NCBI RefSeq assembly: GCF_938039215.1
Contig: NZ_CALHVI010000020.1
Coordinates: 34,813-98,812, forward strand
From: an uncultured Porphyromonas sp.
GTDB lineage: Bacteria > Bacteroidota > Bacteroidia > Bacteroidales > Porphyromonadaceae
Direction: 5' to 3'
DNA length: 64,000 nucleotides
The notes under the pieces were generated by a model that saw nothing but the letters and a program-made list of their open reading frames with translations, was not told the DNA's origin and did not search any database. Of the stretch, positions 8,207 through 16,041 are shown one piece after another (position 1 is the first letter of the stretch; the number at the start of each line of letters is the position of its first letter). Position numbers and translations under genes: made by a program.

Positions 8207-8348
8207 CGTACATTGTTTTGTACGTGTCATGTACTTCTTTCGCTGTACGGGCATGCCTAAGTCTAGTGCTGGTGATCCACCCCAGGAGCATCCCTACACC
8301 TCCCGTGGGTACCAGCCACTGTAGGAGTTGCAGGATGCTATCTGTCAT
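7926..8348 (-). CDS. Small membrane coiled-coil protein, candidate inner-membrane spanin
   Basis: This is a 140-residue protein. It has one N-terminal membrane span (ILQLLQWLVPTGGVGMLLGW), then a coiled coil (KEVHDTYKTMYDDVHNELTK onward) and a short CxxxxxC segment (GCHLWPHC). The last 45 residues, rich in R, P and D, coincide with the other-frame lipoprotein gene and may be shaped by that overlap. Membrane anchor plus periplasmic coiled coil next to a lipoprotein and an amidase fits an i-spanin. A holin is not evident elsewhere in the cassette. Confidence 0.6.
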   Translation of the reverse strand: MTDSILQLLQWLVPTGGVGMLLGWITSTRLRHARTAKEVHDTYKTMYDDVHNELTKLSGENSDINLRLARLEQAIARGPGCHLWPHCPIRLQLQRTSQDTDIRTLLGQRTRASRDHPTSRHPPRGTSGDDPPDADADDPP

Positions 8349-8372
8349 GGGTGATACTTATTATTAGTGATA

Positions 8373-8837
8373 CTACTGGTTGATGCCTATCGAGACCAGC
8401 CAGGTTGGCACAGAGAAACTCGGACAAGCTTTCGGGGCAAGCTGGTTATGTCCAAGGATCTTGGCCCCTGGGAATCGACGATGGAAGTCAAGGACATACT
8501 TCTTGAGGGCTTCTAGTTGCGCAGGAGTACGTGTATCTTTAGGTGTCTTACCATCTTTGGCACACCCGCCTACATAGACGATGTGTCGTGAGACGGAGTT
8601 GTATCCTGCAGCGCCATTAGTGACTTCCCAGGGATCTACCTGGGCATCCTCGTTGTTAGCGACAAGACGCTCTACACGGCCATCGAGGTGAATCATGTCG
8701 GTGTAGCCCACTTGAGACCACCCTCGCCCCCCCTGGGATTTGGGAGATGTATGCCAGCGCCGGATGTCGTCACTACTGACGGCACGCCCCTCGGGCGTAG
8801 CCGTGCAGTGAATGACTAGTTGAGAGAGACGTGCCAT
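8373..8837 (-). CDS. N-acetylmuramoyl-L-alanine amidase (endolysin)
   Basis: This 154-residue protein is a single Amidase_2/PGRP domain of the T7-lysozyme type. It cleaves the bond between MurNAc and L-Ala in peptidoglycan. Zinc ligands are visible as H10 (VIHCTATP), H130 (LGHNQ) and C138 (KACPSF). Y45 (WSQVGYTDMI) and K136 fit the catalytic Tyr and Lys. Its length matches T7 lysozyme. It has no signal peptide, so export needs a holin or similar. It opens the lysis cassette shared with the two spanin-like genes. Confidence 0.9.
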   Translation of the reverse strand: MARLSQLVIHCTATPEGRAVSSDDIRRWHTSPKSQGGRGWSQVGYTDMIHLDGRVERLVANNEDAQVDPWEVTNGAAGYNSVSRHIVYVGGCAKDGKTPKDTRTPAQLEALKKYVLDFHRRFPGAKILGHNQLAPKACPSFSVPTWLVSIGINQ

Positions 8838-8840
8838 AGC

Positions 8841-9929
8841 TTAAGCAGCTGCGCTGACGATAGCGGCGGTGCAACCCTTGCTACGCAGAGGCGTACAAAT
8901 GGAGCGGTGGCCGAGGTTATAGAGATTGCGGTGATGGAGTGGGTCTGTAGAAGCTGTGCTAAGATAGATCTTCAAGGATCCTGATGCTCGCATCATTGAC
9001 TTATCATGGAAGAGCACAGAGGCTTGCTTATGCTTGGTCTGCGGAATAGCTCCATAAGCCAGCTTGGTTTTCGCCGTGATGTCATAGTAGGGCATTTCAA
9101 TCCACTCGTAGATGTCGAACCCGTAGAGACGAGCGATGGAGCCATTGACATTATCCATGTTATACTGTCTCACGAAGTTTTCGCTAATGCTGAGGAGGTC
9201 CTGCACATGATCTGAGCATAGCACCAGCACACGCTGACCCTTCGGGATATGATTGTTGTCGCACCACTTCTTCATCTGGAGGAGGTCAGCAATGGTTAGT
9301 TTCTTACGACCACCTTCTTCAGCTGTACCGCCAGAGGTGAGGAAGACAGGTGAATCCTTCTCTTTGTGAGATTGAGGTGCTATGGAGTGTATTGCTTTAT
9401 CTCTGATAGACCCTTCGATCGCCAACTTATGTCGCTCCTGAACCGTCCCTAGCTTATCATAGCTAAGCGTGGCGAGTTCCTTGTCTGTGACGGCCGTCGC
9501 TTCGGTCTCGAAGGTTGCCAGTGATACTCCTCTATCGGCATCTTCGAGCGTCTGGATACCGAGTGGATAAGTATTATTATCGATCAGGACCTTGGGATCG
9601 CCTCCAAGCTCAGCGAAATGGATGACATCGTTATTTGCATGTTCACTGTAATCTGTGATACGAGAGTACCACCCCAGCTGATCCAAGTCCTGACGCAGTC
9701 GCTTGAGTACGATGCCGGTATAGAACTCTTGGAAGAGACCTGCATTTGCACAGCCCGGCTTGTAGAATGCCCCGACGCACAGGGTGATAAGGATGGCGGC
9801 TACGGCACCAGCCCACAGAGGGGCACCCACGAGGAGCGCCAGCAAGGCACCCACCGTCGCATTGAAGATGAGCCCCCCGACTGCGACGAAGAGAGGGACT
9901 ACCCACTGAGGGATTTTCGATTTAATCAT
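8841..9929 (-). CDS. Major capsid protein with hydrophobic N-terminal segment
   Basis: This is a 362-residue protein right after the protease/scaffold gene. Residues about 60-362 look like a Mu-type/HK97-fold coat protein (GDPKVLIDNNTYPLGIQTLE, YDKLGTVQERHKLAIEGSIR, KGQRVLVLCSDHVQDLL). The first 55 residues carry two long apolar stretches (VVPLFVAVGGLIFNATVGAL and WAGAVAAILITLCVGAF), which is unexpected for a coat subunit. They may be a delta-domain-like pre-region removed by the phage protease. The assignment is from position and pattern. Confidence 0.75.
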   Translation of the reverse strand: MIKSKIPQWVVPLFVAVGGLIFNATVGALLALLVGAPLWAGAVAAILITLCVGAFYKPGCANAGLFQEFYTGIVLKRLRQDLDQLGWYSRITDYSEHANNDVIHFAELGGDPKVLIDNNTYPLGIQTLEDADRGVSLATFETEATAVTDKELATLSYDKLGTVQERHKLAIEGSIRDKAIHSIAPQSHKEKDSPVFLTSGGTAEEGGRKKLTIADLLQMKKWCDNNHIPKGQRVLVLCSDHVQDLLSISENFVRQYNMDNVNGSIARLYGFDIYEWIEMPYYDITAKTKLAYGAIPQTKHKQASVLFHDKSMMRASGSLKIYLSTASTDPLHHRNLYNLGHRSICTPLRSKGCTAAIVSAAA

Positions 9930-9959
9930 AGAAAGGTTGGTAATAGGTTGAAGTTAGTA

Positions 9960-10901
9960 CTAGTACTGAGGTACCTCGACACCGAACTCTGCCTTGTAGA
10001 GACGGGCATAGGTGGGGTAGTCATTCTTGCGTAGTTGCTCAAGCTCATCAGTGGGGACATCTGAGAGCTTCGCAAACTGGGTAGGCGCAGGTCCACCCTG
10101 AGGCTGGATGATGCTAGAGGGGCGCTTACCTTCCTGGATGTTAGCCAGTGTCTGGCGGAGCATCTCTCCACCCAGCGCAGCTCCGATCTTGCTGTAATGC
10201 TCCCGCTGACCCTCAGTGATCTTACCACACTGGATGGCATCATTGATCTGATCCTGAATGATCGACTGCTGGAGTGAGTTTGCTTCATCTACCCGCTTCT
10301 TGAGCTGAGCGATGGCACTGATCACCTCGGCTTCGCTTGCGGTGGTAGGTAGCCCTAGAGCTAGGGCAATCTGTTCGTTCATTGTTTCATTAGTAATAGG
10401 TGAGACTTGCTGTTTTAATTGGATAAGCGGGATATCTGCCGACTCCTCCCCCTTTCCCAGGGTGATCCGCTTGCCATCTTGGTTGTACAGCTCCACAGCG
10501 AGGGCATCATCATTGGCACCGATGTCTACGATGGAGACTTCATCGAGCTTACTTTTACTGATAGTCATACGGGTCTGCCCTGGGAGGAGGAGGGCGGGAT
10601 CATCACTAAGCTCAATGACCGTCAGACCTGCCGATGCCATGCGGAGCATATCATTCTCCCACTTATTGGCGATCTTCATGGCGAACTCATCTGACTCGTC
10701 GAATACAGGTGTACCGATGATCTTATCTCCCTCAACACGGATATTCTCAATACGCCCAATAGGCATATCCTCTCTGCCATATCTGCGATGCATCCAGAGG
10801 AGGACGGGATTACGCTGGTACTGGGATAAATCCACACCTGAGGTGAGGACTCGCGAGCCGTAGGAGTTGAGGCTACTCGTGCTGATGATAACTTGCTTCA
10901 T
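9960..10901 (-). CDS. Prohead protease fused to scaffold (Mu I/Z type)
   Basis: From ATG 10901 the protein has 313 residues; the open frame reaches 10976, but MKQVIISTSS is the natural start. The N-terminal half is an HK97-type prohead protease: His in LLWMHRR (residue 38), Ser in LRMASAG (90) and the DEVSIVDIGAND segment near 120-130. The C-terminal 140 residues (from an internal ATG at 10382, MNEQIALALGLP) are helical and scaffold-like, ending in EFGVEVPQY. In Mu, gene I makes the protease and an internal start makes scaffold Z, and the same layout is plausible here. Confidence 0.8.
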   Translation of the reverse strand: MKQVIISTSSLNSYGSRVLTSGVDLSQYQRNPVLLWMHRRYGREDMPIGRIENIRVEGDKIIGTPVFDESDEFAMKIANKWENDMLRMASAGLTVIELSDDPALLLPGQTRMTISKSKLDEVSIVDIGANDDALAVELYNQDGKRITLGKGEESADIPLIQLKQQVSPITNETMNEQIALALGLPTTASEAEVISAIAQLKKRVDEANSLQQSIIQDQINDAIQCGKITEGQREHYSKIGAALGGEMLRQTLANIQEGKRPSSIIQPQGGPAPTQFAKLSDVPTDELEQLRKNDYPTYARLYKAEFGVEVPQY

Positions 10902-11001
10902 TGCTCTGTGATTGATTTCTGAGGCAAAGGTCGGGAGGCTGTATAAGGGATGGAAAAACCACTGCAAAGACTTCACTGAAAGTTGATTAGAGGGTATTGT
11001 T

Positions 11002-11030
11002 GGGGGACTTTTGTAGTCAAAAAAGCCCCC
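11002..11030 (+). promoter_or_regulatory. Hairpin just upstream of the terminase start codon
   Basis: A G5 run (11002-11006) followed by ACTTTT pairs with AAAAAG-C5 (about 11019-11030), giving a near-perfect 10-bp stem. It ends 6 bases before the terminase ATG at 11037. It could act as a leader structure limiting translation or as a terminator of read-through. It lies in the 135-base divergent region between the two late gene blocks. Confidence 0.5.
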
Positions 11031-11036
11031 CTAATC

Positions 11037-12587
11037 ATGGCATCTCCCAAGCAAAAAGAAGCCCTTGAGCGCTGGAAGGCTCGGTGTGAGCTCATACGCT
11101 CGACTACCGCCTTCATCCCGACTGAGACCCCAAGCGAGAAGGACAAGCGTATTCGTCGTCTCCTTGGTGACTACAATGCCTTCGTCGAATACTACTTCCC
11201 TCAATTCACCTGGGACGAAGAGCGGCAGCGTCATATCTCTTGTGCCAAGTTTCACGTAGATGCTGCCAAGACGATACGAGATAATGCCAACCTGAAAGCT
11301 GTCTTCAAGTGGGCCAGAGGGCATGCAAAGAGCACGCACATGGATGTCATGGTACCTCTATGGCTTAAGGCGCATCAGTATATAGGCCGGCGCTTAATTA
11401 ATGTGATGGTCTTAGTGGGGAAGAACTTAGATAATGCCAAAACTCTCCTCTCAGACATTCAGGCTGAGTTCGAGAGCAACCAGAGGTATATCGCAGATTT
11501 TGGCGTACAGGTGAATCAAGGGTCCTGGGAAGAAGGTCGCTTCGTCACGGCCGACGGCATAGCATTCTTCAGCCTTGGCCGTGGTCAGTCACCTCGAGGA
11601 TTACGCCACAGAGAGCACCGCCCCGACTACATCGTGATTGACGACTTGGATGATGATGAGATCGTACTTAACAAAGACCGTGTCAATAAGCTCACCGCTT
11701 GGGTGCGTGAGGCCCTCTATGGAGCACTAGATGGTGGTAGAGGGCGGTTTATCATGGTTGGTAACCTCATCGCTCGTAACTCCGTGCTCCAGAACATAAG
11801 CTCTATCCCTGGGGTCTACGTCTCTCAGGTCAACATCCTTGACTCTCAAGGAGAGGTTAGCTGGTCCGATAAGTGGACACGGGAGGAGGTGCAGGCACAG
11901 AAAGACTTCATGGGGTACCGCTCCTTTGAAAAGGAGAACATGAATAACCCCATCCTCGAAGGCTCCGTGTTTAGGGCCGAGTGGATCAGGTATAAGAAGA
12001 TTCCCTCCCTCTCTACCTACGAGGACATGGTGCTCTACATAGACCCGAGCTGGAAGAGCACTAAGAAGAACGACTACAAGGCTGCTAAGCTCTGGGGTAC
12101 GACCAAGACGGGAGAGCTGCACTGCATCCGCCCCTTCCTCCGTCAGTGCTCGGTAGCCGAGATGGTTCGATGGGTCTACGACACCTATGAGTGGGTCACG
12201 GGGCTAGGGGCCACGCTCCGCATCTATATGGAGGCAAGCTTCATGCAGGATACCTTGCTCGACGAGTTTTCGACCGAGGGGAATCTAAGAGGCTACCAGC
12301 TACCCATCACGGGGGATAAGCGGGCTAAGCCTAACAAGTTCGCTCGTATCGAGGCGATATCTCCACTCTGGGAGCGAGGTAAGGTGTACTATAATCTTGA
12401 CCTCAAGGATGATCCTGATATGCTGGTATCCATTGAGCAGACTTTGAGCCTTGAGGCTGGTATGTCTGGACATGACGACGGCCCCGACGCTGACGAAGGA
12501 GCTATCTGGCTCCTGCAGCGTCGTAGTCGCACGCAAGATATAGCTCCTCGGATTGGTCGCCGCCCCAAGAACCGTAATAACTGGTAA
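11037..12587 (+). CDS. Phage terminase large subunit
   Basis: This is a 516-residue DNA-packaging motor. The ATPase domain shows a Walker A-like RGHAKST at residues 94-100 and a Walker B DYIVIDD at 197-203. The C-terminal RNase H-fold nuclease shows acidic positions in LYIDPSW, IYMEASF and DDGPDADEGA. The start was moved from 10983 to ATG 11037 (MASPKQKEALERWK) because the upstream 18 codons run through a hairpin. It heads the rightward head module and diverges from the protease gene. Confidence 0.9.
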   Translation: MASPKQKEALERWKARCELIRSTTAFIPTETPSEKDKRIRRLLGDYNAFVEYYFPQFTWDEERQRHISCAKFHVDAAKTIRDNANLKAVFKWARGHAKSTHMDVMVPLWLKAHQYIGRRLINVMVLVGKNLDNAKTLLSDIQAEFESNQRYIADFGVQVNQGSWEEGRFVTADGIAFFSLGRGQSPRGLRHREHRPDYIVIDDLDDDEIVLNKDRVNKLTAWVREALYGALDGGRGRFIMVGNLIARNSVLQNISSIPGVYVSQVNILDSQGEVSWSDKWTREEVQAQKDFMGYRSFEKENMNNPILEGSVFRAEWIRYKKIPSLSTYEDMVLYIDPSWKSTKKNDYKAAKLWGTTKTGELHCIRPFLRQCSVAEMVRWVYDTYEWVTGLGATLRIYMEASFMQDTLLDEFSTEGNLRGYQLPITGDKRAKPNKFARIEAISPLWERGKVYYNLDLKDDPDMLVSIEQTLSLEAGMSGHDDGPDADEGAIWLLQRRSRTQDIAPRIGRRPKNRNNW

Positions 12588-12617
12588 CCCTCATTAATCT
12601 CTAATTAATCACCGATT

Positions 12618-12887
12618 ATGGACATCCTCTCAATCAATCGCAACCTAGCCAAGGCTATCAATCTCATCATCTACGACTACGAGCTAGCGAGAGCTAAGCG
12701 CCGTGCTAACCGCTACACTCGTCTGACAGGCCTAAGGTCGGTAGTCATCCTCACAGAGCGCAAGAGGCTAGGGATAAAACGCATCCTACCCATAGCCATC
12801 AAGCTTGACTCCGTACCTCCCTATAAAAGGGGGCTCTGCATGCGTAAGGCTCTATATGTAGCACCTCGCTATACCCACCCTCAGTAA
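12618..12887 (+). CDS. Small basic phage protein, unknown
   Basis: This 89-residue protein is strongly basic, with a helical first half (INLIIYDYELARAKRRANRY). It is preceded by an A/T-rich leader (ATTAATCACCGATT) of the type used throughout this phage, and its stop is 1 base from the next start. It lies between the terminase and the gp36-like gene. No family is recognised. Basic charge would fit nucleic-acid contact or a small head protein. Confidence 0.6.
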   Translation: MDILSINRNLAKAINLIIYDYELARAKRRANRYTRLTGLRSVVILTERKRLGIKRILPIAIKLDSVPPYKRGLCMRKALYVAPRYTHPQ

Positions 12888-12888
12888 T

Positions 12889-13308
12889 ATGTACATCACG
12901 GACCAAGACTATCGCCTTGCTATCTCAGAGGAGGAGCAGGCGATCATAAGCGAGTATCCTCAAGAGTGGCAGGCAGCAGAGCTTGCCTCTATGGAGTTAG
13001 CCTCAGGTTACCTCCGTGCTAGATACGATGTGGATCAAGAGTTCCGCAGAGAAGGCTCCGAGCGTAGTCCTCTCCTCGTGCTAACCATCGTACACCTCAC
13101 ACTCTATCAGATGTGCCACCGCCTGCCGATGGCTATGGCAATGGAGCGGTACAGAGAGCTCTATGATGGGGCCATCCAGTGGCTATCAGATGTACAAAAG
13201 GGGAGAAATAACCCCAACCTGCCGACCCGAACCGATCCCGAGACGGGCAAGACCGGGCTAGACTCCATCAGATCGGGATCACTCCCCAAATCCACCTACC
13301 ACTACTAG
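12889..13308 (+). CDS. Mu gp36-like head-tail connector protein (DUF1320)
   Basis: This 139-residue protein begins MYITDQDYRLAISEEE and continues with helices containing ASGYLRARYDVDQEF, the usual look of DUF1320/gp36-like proteins. A disordered tail (RNNPNLPTRTDPETGKTG) follows. Members are virion proteins near the head-tail junction in Mu-like phages. It is followed after 2 bases by the portal gene. Confidence 0.7.
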   Translation: MYITDQDYRLAISEEEQAIISEYPQEWQAAELASMELASGYLRARYDVDQEFRREGSERSPLLVLTIVHLTLYQMCHRLPMAMAMERYRELYDGAIQWLSDVQKGRNNPNLPTRTDPETGKTGLDSIRSGSLPKSTYHY

Positions 13309-13310
13309 CT

Positions 13311-14582
13311 ATGTCAAGAGCAAGACAATCCAATATCAAGACCGAGCGTGATAGCAAGCTCCTTGAGCTAGCTAAGAGTATCCAAGCTCGTCGTATATCA
13401 GCCGAAATTCAGAGCAAGACAGATACTCTCACATCCAAGGATATTGCCTCTTGGAGACGAGCGTGGCAGATAGCCTTGTCGGTCGACAATCCCCGACGTA
13501 TCCTGCTGCATGACATCTATAGAGACAGCCTCGTCGATGGGCATCTATCTGGGTGTATCGAGCAGCGGAAGAACCGCACCAAAGGTCGTCCCTTCCGCCT
13601 CCTTGACGCTGACGGCAAGGAGATCTCCGAGGCAACCGCTCTCTTCGAGAGGGAGTGGTTTTCGGATTTCATAGACCTAGCCCTAGATAGCATCTTCTGG
13701 GGACACTCTCTCATTGAGGTCGGTGAGGTAGTGCGCCCCAAGATCGGGGGATTACGCTTTTCGGGGGTCTGGCTAGTGCCACGAAATAACGTGATCCCTG
13801 AGTATGGTGTCATCTTGAGAGACCAAGGCGATGACATCCAGCAAGGCATCCCCTATAGATATGGCGACTACTCCCGTTGGCTCATCGAGTGCGGTAAGCC
13901 GAAGGACCTCGGTCTACTCTTAGGCTGTGCCCCATATTACATTAGCAAGAAGAATATGGGGGCCTACTGGGATACGTTTGGTGAGATCTTTGGCATGCCG
14001 ATGAGGATTGCAAATACCTCAGCGACCAACAAAGCGGATATTGCACGTATTGAGGCTACGATGGAGGATATGGGCGCTGCCTTCTGGGGGGTCTTCCCTG
14101 AGGACACCAAAATATCGTTCCAGGAGTCAAGCCGTGGCGATGCCTACAATGTCTATGACAAGCGCTTAGACCGATGTGACCGAGAGCTAAGCAAGATTCT
14201 TCTTAATCAGACAATGACGATCGACAATGGAGCCTCACTCAGCCAGAGTCAGGTGCATCTGGAGATTTTTGACAATGTCTGTATCTCTGATGCTCGTCGT
14301 ATGGCTTACATCATCAATGACCGGCTCCTGCCCTTGATGGCTGAGTCTGGCTTCCCCGTCGATGGGCTGACCTTTGCTTGGGACTATACCGACGACATGA
14401 GCGATGCTGAGATACGTGAGCAGGAGCGGGTCATACTCCAATACTACGATGTCGATCCCCAGTACTTCATAGACCGCTACGGAGTGCCTATCACAGGGCG
14501 CAGGGAGGCAAGCAATCAGCCCCTCCAGCCGATAGCTGAGGATAAAGCGCAGCATAGCCTTCAGCCCGATTTTTTCGCCTAA
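13311..14582 (+). CDS. Portal protein, Mu gp29-like (DUF935)
   Basis: This 423-residue protein forms the dodecameric DNA gate of the capsid. Features typical of DUF935 portals are DSIFWGHSLIEVGEV, MGAYWDTFGEIFGMPMR and ILLNQTMTIDNGASLSQSQV. It is shorter than Mu gp29 (about 510). The last codons GAT TTT TTC GCC TAA contain a U UUU UUC slippery heptamer on the 3' end, and the -1 frame leads straight into the MuF gene. A fraction of portal chains is therefore predicted to carry MuF at the C-terminus. Confidence 0.87.
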   Translation: MSRARQSNIKTERDSKLLELAKSIQARRISAEIQSKTDTLTSKDIASWRRAWQIALSVDNPRRILLHDIYRDSLVDGHLSGCIEQRKNRTKGRPFRLLDADGKEISEATALFEREWFSDFIDLALDSIFWGHSLIEVGEVVRPKIGGLRFSGVWLVPRNNVIPEYGVILRDQGDDIQQGIPYRYGDYSRWLIECGKPKDLGLLLGCAPYYISKKNMGAYWDTFGEIFGMPMRIANTSATNKADIARIEATMEDMGAAFWGVFPEDTKISFQESSRGDAYNVYDKRLDRCDRELSKILLNQTMTIDNGASLSQSQVHLEIFDNVCISDARRMAYIINDRLLPLMAESGFPVDGLTFAWDYTDDMSDAEIREQERVILQYYDVDPQYFIDRYGVPITGRREASNQPLQPIAEDKAQHSLQPDFFA

Positions 14583-14610
14583 GGGGGCTAGGCTCTACAC
14601 CTCAGCCCCC
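14570..14610 (+). promoter_or_regulatory. Candidate -1 frameshift signal fusing portal to MuF
   Basis: The heptamer T TTT TTC occupies 14570-14576 in the correct phase (GAT TTT TTC GCC TAA). It is followed by a 6-base spacer (14577-14582) and a 7-bp perfect stem, GGGGGCT (14583-14589) with AGCCCCC (14604-14610), with a 14-base loop. The -1 frame entered at 14576 is exactly the MuF frame and has no stop until 15946. All three elements of a classical signal are present with normal spacing. Confidence 0.72.
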
Positions 14611-14689
14611 AGCTAAACGACCTGCCCTAGCTGAGCGCTACAGCCTACTGCATCGTCAGCTTGGTAGCCTCTACTCAGCCACCTGCCCC

Positions 14690-15946
14690 GTGTGTCTGGC
14701 GAGCAAGAAGGGGAAAGGGGAAGGGATGCGAGCATACCGACAGGGGATATTTGCTCGAGCTGCCAAGCACGTATATAAGCATAAGGGGTTCAAAGCATCA
14801 ATGCTCCAGGATGCGCCGGTAAGAGCCGCCATCGAGGAGAGCTATGACATCTTGCGGTCTTCACTCGAGCACATCTCACATGATACCCCCGAGGCGGTGC
14901 GCTCTGTCCTGGATGATAACACCTACATCTTCTCGGGCTTCCGCACCTATCACTCTCTGAGAGAGCTGGGGCTAGCGCTAACGACCGAAGAGGGGCATAT
15001 CCGCTCCTGGGGTGACTTCAGAGAGCAGGTGCTAGAGGTACATCAGAAGTACAATGTCAATTACCTCGAGGCTGAGTACGACCACGCTGTGGGATCAGCC
15101 CTGATGGCGGACCGCTGGCTAGAGCAAGAGCGCTCAGGAGGGAGGTATAACCTCCAGTATCGCACGGCTGGAGATAGTAGAGTACGACCCGATCACGAGG
15201 CGCTTGAGGGCATCACCCTACCCAAGAGTGATCCATTTTGGCTCAGCTACTACCCGCCTAACGGCTGGCGCTGTCGTTGCTCCGTCGTGGAGGTCTTGCC
15301 AGAGGACTACCCAATCTCGGATAGCGACAAGGCTAGCGCTCTCGGGGAGCGTACGCTGAAGGGCAATAAGCAGGAGGTATTCCGGGGGAATCCGGGCAAG
15401 GACTTACGCATCTTCCCCGACAGGCACCCCTACTACGGCTCTAAGGGTATAGCCCATTGTGGCGTAGCTCAGCATGCCAAGGGTGACAAGGATGTCGAAG
15501 GGGATGCTTGCAAGGTCGTACGAGAGATTGAGCAGGCAAGAGTGGCTAAGAAGAAGATCGAGCTAACGATCGAACAGAAAGCCTACCGAAAGACTCTGCA
15601 GGAGAAAGCCTGGGAGCGCTACAGAGATGCTTACCTGTCGAGCAATGGCATCCAGATCAAGATCACCCATAAGGGGATCAAAGAATACCTCAACCAGCCT
15701 CATGTGCACTACTTCGCCAAGAACGAACTGATACGCAGGCTTCCTCAAGTACTCAAAGATGCAAAGTACCTGGGGGCTGTGCCCTATCATAAGAGTAACC
15801 CGAACATCGTGCGGTCTCATCTCTTCGAGCTGACGATCAATGGGGACAAGACCTGGATCATCGCCCGTGAAGATCTAGCTGGCGAGATCACCGTATACAG
15901 CATCACGGATGATCCGAGCATCCTAGACTACCTCAAAAAGAAATAG
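14690..15946 (+). CDS. MuF-type head morphogenesis protein with C-terminal BECR-like nuclease domain
   Basis: The MuF/SPP1 gp7-like domain is clear in the middle (TAGDSRVRPDHEALEGITLP and GWRCRCSVVEVLPEDYPI). The last 105 residues (DNA about 15630-15943) read IQIKITHKGIKEYLNQPHVH, then a helical stretch, SHLFELTINGDKTWIIARED and VYSITDDPS. This resembles the barnase/EndoU/colicin/RelE-like (BECR) toxin domains found on MuF proteins of temperate phages. The listed start is a GTG at 14690 with no ribosome site. An ATG at 14726 follows a purine-rich stretch. The frame is open and protein-like back to 14558, including the first cysteine of a CPVC motif, so much of the product may come by -1 frameshifting from the portal. 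Confidence 0.8.
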   Translation: MCLASKKGKGEGMRAYRQGIFARAAKHVYKHKGFKASMLQDAPVRAAIEESYDILRSSLEHISHDTPEAVRSVLDDNTYIFSGFRTYHSLRELGLALTTEEGHIRSWGDFREQVLEVHQKYNVNYLEAEYDHAVGSALMADRWLEQERSGGRYNLQYRTAGDSRVRPDHEALEGITLPKSDPFWLSYYPPNGWRCRCSVVEVLPEDYPISDSDKASALGERTLKGNKQEVFRGNPGKDLRIFPDRHPYYGSKGIAHCGVAQHAKGDKDVEGDACKVVREIEQARVAKKKIELTIEQKAYRKTLQEKAWERYRDAYLSSNGIQIKITHKGIKEYLNQPHVHYFAKNELIRRLPQVLKDAKYLGAVPYHKSNPNIVRSHLFELTINGDKTWIIAREDLAGEITVYSITDDPSILDYLKKK

Positions 15947-15953
15947 CCCCTAA

Positions 15954-15993
15954 GCAACTCCCCTGCTGGAACTACAATCCAGTTCAGAGTTGC
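15954..15993 (+). terminator. Hairpin after MuF gene
   Basis: GCAACTC (15954-15960) pairs with GAGTTGC (15987-15993), and imperfect inner pairing continues through GGAACT. There is no T-run, so it may be an mRNA processing or attenuation structure within the head operon rather than a full terminator. The 95-base gap holds no gene, and in particular no candidate immunity gene for the MuF nuclease domain. Confidence 0.45.
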
Positions 15994-16041
15994 CTAAGAG
16001 CTATCTCCATGCCACAAAGATAAGCATTTCAGTCCAATCAT

